DNA of 64,000 nt from Myxococcales bacterium UBA1660 (GTDB lineage: Bacteria > Myxococcota_A > Polyangia > Polyangiales > Houyiibacteriaceae), in contig DCLA01000123.1 of NCBI GenBank assembly GCA_002320815.1, forward strand, positions 21,960 to 85,959. The letters are read 5' to 3'. Positions within the stretch are counted from its first letter, which is position 1. Every line of letters starts with the position of its first letter. Of the stretch, positions 58,322 to 64,000 are shown one piece after another. Both the position numbers and the translations under genes were made by a program. Under the pieces are notes generated by a model. The model made no database searches. It saw only the letters and a program-made list of their open reading frames with translations, and was not told where the DNA came from.

Positions 58322-60826
58322 GTGAGGACTTCGCGCATCACGCCCCTGTTGGCGCCGGCCGCCGCGCTCTACCTCGCCGCCGACGCTGCGTCGGCGACGC
58401 ACGGCCTCGGTCCGCTCGAGTGGATCGCCGCCGCGCTGGGCCTGGTGCTGGCGTGCGGGCCCTTGGCCCTCCGGCCCATGGCCATCGAGGGAGTCCCCGG
58501 CGCGCGCCGGGTGGGAACGCTCGGGGCCGCGGCCGGGTTGGGTCTCACCGCGAGCCTCGCGCCCGAGGCGGTGACCATGGTGCGCACCCTCGCGGCCTCG
58601 GTGGCGATGCCGGTCGCCGGCGCCTTGGTCCTCGACCTGGCGCTGCTGGTGCCCGACCGGGTCCCCCTGCGCCGATTCCGGTCCCTCCTGGTGCTCCTGG
58701 CCGCCGGCGCCGGCCTCGGGGGCGCGGCGGCCGCCCTGCCGGCCTTCGAGCTCTTCGGGCAGCCCATCCTGGTGCCCCCGCGGTGGATCCAGGCGCCCAT
58801 CTACTACGTCTTCGGAGCGGCCGCGCTCGCGCTCCTGATCCGGCTCGGGCGCCGGCGGCGGAGCGCGCCGGCCGCGCTCGCGGCGAACGCCTGGGCGGTC
58901 ATGGGGCTCTTCCCGCCGGTCCTGGTGGGCCTCTGGGTCCTGGTGGTCCCCGTCCCCGCGGCCACGGCCATCGCCATCGTGGGCGCGGCGGCGACCGCGG
59001 CGCTCTACGGGCACGCGGCCATGGTGGATCCGCGGCGTCGGCTCTCGGCGGGGCCGACCGTGCGGCGTACGGTGGCGCGCGCGCTGGTCATCGCCGCCGG
59101 CGTGGCCTCGGCGGTGGCCCTCCACGGCCAGCTCGTCCACCCCGGGCTCGACCGCTGGACCCTGGGCATCGCCGTCCTCGGGTGGCTCCTGGTCCTCCTC
59201 GCCTTCTGGCGCGGCTTCGAGCCCATCCTCGTGCGTTTCTTCGCGCCCCAGGGCGGGCGCCTCCTGCGCGCGATCACCCGCGCCCGGGACGGCATGCGCC
59301 GCGCGGCGACTCTCGAGGAGCTCGCCGCCGCCGTGCTGGCGCCGCTCCGCGACGGAACCGGCGGCGACGGCCGCCCGCGCATCCGGGTCTTCGATCCTCC
59401 CCTCGAGCTCACCGTGGACCTCGCCGGCGGGGGTCACGTCCGGCGGGTCGACACCGACTCGCCCCTGGAGGCCCAGGTCGAGCGCGCGCCGGGCGAGGTC
59501 ACGCTCTACGCCGACCTCGACGCGCAGATGGTGCGGCAGCCCGAGCTTCGCGCCGTGGCCGAGTCGATGGAGGCGCTCGAGGCCTTCGGGCTGGTCCCCC
59601 TGACCCGCGACGAGAGCCAGGAGGGCTGCCTGCTCCTCTCCGGCGAGGACCGCGGCGCGCTTCGGCTCGAGGAGCTCGAGGGCCTGCGCGTGCTCGGCCG
59701 CGAGCTCGCCAACCGCATCGTGTCGCTCGCCAGCGAACAGCGCGCGCTCGGCCGCTTGGCGCGGATGGCGGCGCGCCACGATGAAGCCGAGGAGGCCCTG
59801 GAGGCCGCCCGGGACGAGCTGGAGCGGCTGCGCGAAGACGGCCGGGCGCTCCGGGCCGGACGCGGCGAAGCCCGGCGGAACGCGCCGCCGGTGGCCTACA
59901 GCGCGGCGATGCGCGCCCTCGACCGCCGGATCACCGACCTGGCGACCGTCGACGCGCCGGTCTTTCTGGAGGCCGAGGCGGGCACGCCCATCGATCGGGT
60001 GGCGCGGCGCCTCCACGAGGAGAGCCCGCGCCGCGAAGGCCCCTTCGTGATCGCCGACGCCTCCAGCGTCCCGGCGGACCAGGTGGCCACCGCGCTCTTC
60101 GGCGGCGAAGGGCAGCTCGGCTGGCTCCGCCTGGCGGCCCAGGGGACCCTGCTCCTCGCGGACCTGCCGGCGCTGCCCCGGGAGGTCCAGCGGGAGCTCG
60201 CCGAGGCCCTGGCCATCAAGCGCGTCCGCACGGCCGAGGGCGCCGCCGCCCACCCGCTCTCCGCGCGGATCGTGGTGTCCGCGCGGCGCTCCCTCGCCGA
60301 GCTGCGGCAGGGCGACGTGATCGACGAGTCCCTGGCCGGCTGGCTCGAGCCGGGTCGCGTTCGGGTGCCGCCGCTCCGGGAGCGCCGGGAAGACATGGCG
60401 TCATTGGTGCTGCTCGCCCTGGACCGCGCTTGCCGGGTCCTCGGCCGGGAGCCGATGGGCGTGGAGCAGGGCGCCCTCGAAGCCCTCCTCGCGCACGACT
60501 GGCCGGGCAACCTCCGCGAGCTCCAGCACGTGGTCGACCGGGCGGTGGCCCGGGCCCGGGGCGCCCGCGTGACCCGCAGCGACCTCCCGCCGCTGACCGG
60601 GGTGGCCCCGCCCGCCGATCCGCTCGAAGGTACCTGGAACGAGATCGAGCGGGCCATCCTGGAGAAGGCGATGGCGCGGGCCGAGGGCAACAAGAGCGAG
60701 GCCGCGCGGATCCTCGATCTCAAGCGCACCACCTTCCTGGACAAGCTCCGCCGCCACGGGATGCGGAACCCCAGCAAGCCGCCGGGCAAGCCCCCGAAGG
60801 CCGACGAAGAAGACGCCAGCGCCTGA
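58322..60826 (+). CDS. Membrane regulator with degenerate bEBP-type AAA+ domain and Fis-type HTH
   Basis: An 834-residue protein. About eight to ten membrane segments (residues ~8-310) precede a GAF-like region (ELTVDLAGGGHVRRVDTDSP) and coiled coil. The AAA+ domain is recognisable as sigma-54-activator type, from HEESPRREGPFVIADASSVP and VPPLRERREDM to DWPGNLRELQHVVDRA. But the P-loop reads EAEAGTPID at 550-558 (no GKT/GKE), Walker B is LLLADL instead of LDE, and the GAFTGA sigma-54-contact loop is missing. The C-terminal Fis-type HTH (GNKSEAARILDLKRTTFLDK) is intact. It likely binds DNA in response to a membrane or ligand signal without ATP hydrolysis. GTG 58322 is assumed; the leader is about 40 bases after a TATGGT box at 58277. 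Confidence 0.8.
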   Translation: MRTSRITPLLAPAAALYLAADAASATHGLGPLEWIAAALGLVLACGPLALRPMAIEGVPGARRVGTLGAAAGLGLTASLAPEAVTMVRTLAASVAMPVAGALVLDLALLVPDRVPLRRFRSLLVLLAAGAGLGGAAAALPAFELFGQPILVPPRWIQAPIYYVFGAAALALLIRLGRRRRSAPAALAANAWAVMGLFPPVLVGLWVLVVPVPAATAIAIVGAAATAALYGHAAMVDPRRRLSAGPTVRRTVARALVIAAGVASAVALHGQLVHPGLDRWTLGIAVLGWLLVLLAFWRGFEPILVRFFAPQGGRLLRAITRARDGMRRAATLEELAAAVLAPLRDGTGGDGRPRIRVFDPPLELTVDLAGGGHVRRVDTDSPLEAQVERAPGEVTLYADLDAQMVRQPELRAVAESMEALEAFGLVPLTRDESQEGCLLLSGEDRGALRLEELEGLRVLGRELANRIVSLASEQRALGRLARMAARHDEAEEALEAARDELERLREDGRALRAGRGEARRNAPPVAYSAAMRALDRRITDLATVDAPVFLEAEAGTPIDRVARRLHEESPRREGPFVIADASSVPADQVATALFGGEGQLGWLRLAAQGTLLLADLPALPREVQRELAEALAIKRVRTAEGAAAHPLSARIVVSARRSLAELRQGDVIDESLAGWLEPGRVRVPPLRERREDMASLVLLALDRACRVLGREPMGVEQGALEALLAHDWPGNLRELQHVVDRAVARARGARVTRSDLPPLTGVAPPADPLEGTWNEIERAILEKAMARAEGNKSEAARILDLKRTTFLDKLRRHGMRNPSKPPGKPPKADEEDASA

Positions 60827-60881
60827 GCGCCGTTCACCGCCTCGCGGGTCGCGTCGCGTCGTCGAGGCCCCCGCTTTGCCG

Positions 60882-60887
60882 TATGCT
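60882..60887 (+). promoter_or_regulatory. -10-like box of the trypsin gene
   Basis: TATGCT, six bases before the GTG at 60894. No Shine-Dalgarno is visible. The arrangement matches other leaderless-type starts here. Confidence 0.4.
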
Positions 60888-60893
60888 CCGCGC

Positions 60894-62672
60894 GTGTCGC
60901 GCCGACCCTTCGTCCTCCTCGCCTGCCTCTTCGCCGCCTGCGTCCAGCCCGTCGGCGAGGGATCGGGTGCCATCATCAACGGCCGGACCGCCGCCGAGCA
61001 CACCGAGGTCGTCGCGGTGGTCAACATCGGCGGCTCCGGCGGGCTCTGTTCGGGCACCGTGATCGGTCCCTACGCGGTCCTCACCGCGAAGCACTGTGTC
61101 TACGCGGACCGGGGTGATGGCGTCTGGGAGGGGATCACCGTCGGGAACATGGTCGTGGCGGTCGCCAGCGACATCGACGCACCCACCGAGGTGCTCCGGG
61201 TCGCCGAGTGGCGCTCCACTCCGGGCGCCTACGACGATGGGGACCTCACGGACGGGGACGACATCGCGGTGGTGATCACCACCCAGCCCTTCACCGGCAT
61301 CACGCCCCGGAGCGTACTGCGCACCTCGCCCACTGCCGGGCAGGCGGCGGAGGTCGTCGGCTTCGGTCGGAGCAGCGCCACCGTGGAGGACTCGGCGGGC
61401 GTGAAGCTCCAGGCGGCGACCACCGTGCTCCGTGCGGGCAACCGCCTCGTCGAAGCCGGCGCCAGCCGCAGCGGGGACGGTTGGACCTGCCAGGGGGACA
61501 GTGGCGGACCGCTCTACGTGGGCGACCAGGTCGCCGGCGTGACCAGCTTCGGCGTCGGTGGCTGCGGGGCCCGCAGCGAGCACTACTTCACGTCCATCCC
61601 GCGGCACCTGGCGATGATCGACGAGGCCGCCGCCTTCGAGCCGCCCTGCGAACCCAGCGACGAGGTCTGCGACAACGAGGACAACGACTGCGATGGCACG
61701 GTCGACGAGGGCTGCACCTCCTTGGGCGGCGAGTGCACCCAGCCGAGCGAGTGCGGCGAGGGGCTCTGCGAGCCCGTCGACGGCATGGGCCGGCTCTGTG
61801 TCCGGGAGTGCAACCCGACCTCCACCGTGCCCACGTGTCCCCTCGGCTTCTTCTGCGAGCCCACCGGATGCCTCGCCGGTCGCTGTATCCCCGGCACCGA
61901 GGGGTGGCTGGCTGACGGCGAGCCCTGCACCACCGCCTCGGAGTGCGCCGGCAGTCGCTGCGTGAGCGTCGCGGGCGAGCTCCGCTGCGCGCGGCCCTGC
62001 GATCCCGCGGCGACCACCTGCGGCGACGGGCTGGTCTGCGAACCCGCGGGGGAGTGTGGCGACTGCACGCCGGTCGAGCTCTCGACCGTCCCGCGTCCCT
62101 TCGGCTCGGTCTGCGACGAGGATGGCCAGTGCAGCAGCGGCGATTGCACGGCGGGGGAGGGCGGTCCGGCGTTCTGCACCCGCGCGTGCGAGGGCCACGC
62201 CGAGTGCGGCAGCGGTCGCCACTGCCGCGGGGGCCGCTGCGTGGCCGGGGACCTCGCGGCGCCGGGCCAGGACTGCACCGTCGGCGACGACTGCGCCTTC
62301 GAGGCCGACTGCATCACACTGGAGGGCGACACCTTCTGCGCCCCGGCCTGCACCGAGGGGACCTGCGACGAAGGCTTCGTCTGCACCGAGACCGAGGTCG
62401 GGACGCGCTGCGTCGCCGATGGCCTCGGGCTCGGCGAGGCCTGCATGGACAACCTGGAGTGCCGCAGCGGGATCTGTGGCGGCACCTGCACCCGGCTCTG
62501 CAGCGACAGCCCGTGCCCGGATGGCTTCGCCTGCGAGGCCGTCGGCGAGTACATGGCCTGCTTCCCCATCGAAGACGACGGCGGCTGCGCGGCAGGGGGT
62601 TCGGGTCCCTTCGGGCCCCTGAGCCTGCTCGTGGTCGGGGCTCTGGTGCTCCGCCGTCGGCGACGTCCGTGA
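60894..62672 (+). CDS. Secreted trypsin-like serine protease with Cys-rich repeats and MYXO-CTERM-like tail
   Basis: A 592-residue lipoprotein-like or sorted protease. A signal (RRPFVLLACLFAAC) precedes the trypsin domain: IINGRTAAE, TAKHC (His67), GDDIAVV (Asp122/123) and CQGDSGGPLYVG (Ser203). After residue ~245 comes a string of Cys-rich units (CDNEDNDCDGTVDEGC, CTQPSECGEGLC, CTTASECAGSRC). The end, GGCAAGGSGPFGPLSLLVVG then ALVLRRRRRP, fits the MYXO-CTERM pattern of a Cys, hydrophobic helix and Arg cluster. It likely acts at the surface. GTG 60894 is chosen; TTG 60876 would add six residues. Confidence 0.88.
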   Translation: MSRRPFVLLACLFAACVQPVGEGSGAIINGRTAAEHTEVVAVVNIGGSGGLCSGTVIGPYAVLTAKHCVYADRGDGVWEGITVGNMVVAVASDIDAPTEVLRVAEWRSTPGAYDDGDLTDGDDIAVVITTQPFTGITPRSVLRTSPTAGQAAEVVGFGRSSATVEDSAGVKLQAATTVLRAGNRLVEAGASRSGDGWTCQGDSGGPLYVGDQVAGVTSFGVGGCGARSEHYFTSIPRHLAMIDEAAAFEPPCEPSDEVCDNEDNDCDGTVDEGCTSLGGECTQPSECGEGLCEPVDGMGRLCVRECNPTSTVPTCPLGFFCEPTGCLAGRCIPGTEGWLADGEPCTTASECAGSRCVSVAGELRCARPCDPAATTCGDGLVCEPAGECGDCTPVELSTVPRPFGSVCDEDGQCSSGDCTAGEGGPAFCTRACEGHAECGSGRHCRGGRCVAGDLAAPGQDCTVGDDCAFEADCITLEGDTFCAPACTEGTCDEGFVCTETEVGTRCVADGLGLGEACMDNLECRSGICGGTCTRLCSDSPCPDGFACEAVGEYMACFPIEDDGGCAAGGSGPFGPLSLLVVGALVLRRRRRP

Positions 62673-62711
62673 CCCCCGGACTTCGTTTGTGACAATCGCG
62701 TTTCGGGGGCG

Positions 62712-62717
62712 TATCGT
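62712..62717 (+). promoter_or_regulatory. -10-like box of the truncated lipoprotein gene
   Basis: TATCGT, six bases before GTG 62724. A possible -35 TTGTGA at 62687-62692 is 19 bases upstream of it. Confidence 0.42.
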
Positions 62718-62723
62718 GTCGCC

Positions 62724-64000
62724 GTGCGCTTCGCCTACCCCCTCTCGATCCTCCTCGGTCTCGTCCTCGCCCTGAGCGGTTGCGGGGACGACGGCTCGAC
62801 TCCCGACCCCGACATGACCGTCGTCGAGGACGACGGGGGCCCGAGCTGCGACGCGCCGCCCGAGGCTCTGATGGAGGCCACCGGGACCGGGGTCGCCGAC
62901 GTGCTCGCGGTGCCGAGCGGCGAATCCCGCGCCGGCCTGGTGGCCGCCGGGGACCTGCCGGAAGACCCGACCGACCTCCTGGTCTGGAGCGAAGGGGACT
63001 TCCTCCTCGCCAACGAGAACGTCGCGGTGGTCATCGAGGCCCTCGGGCCTTCGGACGGCTACGACCCCTGGGGCGGCAACGTGGTCGGCATGGGACGCGT
63101 CGAAGGGGGCGCGCTGGTCGAGCCCGCAGGCTTCAACGAGATCATCCGCGGCATGGGGCGCTACACGGTCGAGCCGCGCAGCATCGGGGTCCTCGCCGAC
63201 GGCTCCGATGGCGGGGCCGCCATCGTCCGGGTCCTGGGTACGCCCCGGCCCATCCCCTTCGCCGACGAGCTCGCGGCGACCTTCTTCCCGACCGACTACT
63301 CGTCGCTGGACGTCGCGGTCGACTATGTCCTCGAGCCCGGCGCGGATCACGTGGACATCCGCTACACCTTCCGCAACGACGGGGCGCGCCGGGTCGCCGG
63401 CCGTTGGGTCGTCCTCGCCTTCCAGAAGGAGCGGATGCCGGCCTTCGCGGAGTCCGTCGGCTTCGACACCGAGACCGCCACCGGGCTCGACTGGCTGGGC
63501 TACGCCGATCCGGCCGCGACCAGCTACGGCTTCGGGACCGACCTCGGGACCTTCGGGGTCTTCATCGAGGTCAGCGGCACGCAGATCCTCGATGGGCCCT
63601 CGTACGACATCGACGCCTGCGCGAACACGACGGTCGAGATGATGACCTTGGACATCGGCGGTCCCGGAGCGAACGGGCTCCTGGCGGCGAAGCATCGGCG
63701 CGAAGGGGTGGCCCAGCGGACCATCACCGGGACGGTGACCGAGGCCGATGGGTCGCCCGCGGTCGGCGTCCGCGTCCACGCGACCCAGGGGGACACGTGG
63801 TTGACGCGTGCCCTGGCCGGTGAGGACGGTGGATACACCCTCGACGTGCCGGGCGACGACGCCGTGACCCTCACCGCGTGGCGCCCGGGCGACGCGATGG
63901 TGACCGCCGAGGTGGCGGCCGGGGGCGCGACCGCCGACCTCGCGCTCGACGAGCCCGGGATGCTGCGCATCACCGCCGTGGACGGCAGCGACGCGCCGGT
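62724..64000 (+). CDS. Large exported lipoprotein with carboxypeptidase-regulatory-like domain (3' end outside window)
   Basis: The reading frame from GTG 62724 is open to the window edge, giving 425 visible residues and no stop. The signal AYPLSILLGLVLALSGC gives a lipidated Cys, followed by an acidic linker. Residues ~50-330 are beta-rich without a recognised name (LLVWSEGDFLLANENVAVVI, DHVDIRYTFRNDGARR). Residues ~332-400 (QRTITGTVTEADGSPAVGVR) match a carboxypeptidase regulatory-like/beta-sandwich domain. In myxobacteria such N-terminal parts often precede a PHP/CehA-type or other hydrolase domain, but that part is not visible. Confidence 0.8.
   Translation, partial: MRFAYPLSILLGLVLALSGCGDDGSTPDPDMTVVEDDGGPSCDAPPEALMEATGTGVADVLAVPSGESRAGLVAAGDLPEDPTDLLVWSEGDFLLANENVAVVIEALGPSDGYDPWGGNVVGMGRVEGGALVEPAGFNEIIRGMGRYTVEPRSIGVLADGSDGGAAIVRVLGTPRPIPFADELAATFFPTDYSSLDVAVDYVLEPGADHVDIRYTFRNDGARRVAGRWVVLAFQKERMPAFAESVGFDTETATGLDWLGYADPAATSYGFGTDLGTFGVFIEVSGTQILDGPSYDIDACANTTVEMMTLDIGGPGANGLLAAKHRREGVAQRTITGTVTEADGSPAVGVRVHATQGDTWLTRALAGEDGGYTLDVPGDDAVTLTAWRPGDAMVTAEVAAGGATADLALDEPGMLRITAVDGSDAP

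Overview
The window is GC-rich, densely packed DNA from a bacterial chromosome, most likely a predatory or social member of the Myxococcota (Polyangia/Sandaracinus-like). The grounds for this are many short lipoproteins, DUF4215-type and other Cys-rich repeats, a MYXO-CTERM-like C-terminus on a secreted trypsin, large TPR proteins, Hanks-type kinases with extra domains, and a DUF1592/DUF1552 exported pair. No rRNA, tRNA, CRISPR array, phage or transposase gene was recognised. The genus is an inference.

Layout. 0.06-3.6 kb: a short acidic ORF, then a minus-strand operon of glycerol kinase, a UPF0158 protein, a SurA-like chaperone and a small membrane protein. 3.9-7.4 kb (+): a rhodanese and the DUF1592-DUF1552 pair, ending in a strong hairpin. 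7.5-21.4 kb (-): a 2,532-residue TPR protein, a secreted zinc metalloprotease, two TPR-type proteins, a nucleotide-sugar epimerase and a membrane fatty-acid hydroxylase. 21.6-29.7 kb (+): PspA, a protein with degenerate cyclase and ATPase domains, a kinase-ATPase fusion and a pirin. 29.8-37.7 kb: a ComEA-like HhH protein, a leucyl aminopeptidase, then a minus-strand set with fructosamine kinase, a low-MW tyrosine phosphatase, a DUF547 lipoprotein and an L,D-transpeptidase. 37.9-44.2 kb: a kinase behind a sigma-54-type promoter, a lipoprotein with a CxGx tetrapeptide repeat, a metallo-beta-lactamase-fold hydrolase and an SLC12-type transporter. 44.3-49.4 kb (+): PIN-like protein, hydrolase, HEAT-repeat lipoprotein, rlmN framed by a 44-bp inverted repeat, and a dienelactone-hydrolase-like lipoprotein. 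49.4-52.4 kb (-): two hot-dog thioesterases, a parvulin, a glutaredoxin-like lipoprotein and a small lipoprotein, plus a remnant of a GFA-family gene. 52.5-56.8 kb (+): a lipid module of MaoC hydratase, FabG4-like reductase and a thiolase carrying a 239-residue histone-H1-like tail. 56.9-64 kb (+): a DUF1996 lipoprotein, a membrane regulator with a dead AAA+ core and an intact Fis-type HTH, a secreted trypsin, and a truncated lipoprotein running off the end.

Themes. Envelope and secretion functions dominate. Stress and signalling proteins (PspA, two kinases, two apparently catalytically dead ATPase-type regulators) recur. The three-gene lipid module mirrors the mycobacterial htdX-fabG4-fadA2 set and should carry out beta-oxidation or chain-elongation steps.

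Gene starts fall into two classes. Some genes have clear Shine-Dalgarno sequences (rhodanese, PspA, aminopeptidase, giant TPR gene). Many operon-leading genes lack one and have a TANNNT -10-like box only 6-9 nt before the start codon, which suggests frequent leaderless transcription. All functions are assigned by reading motifs; no database search was run.
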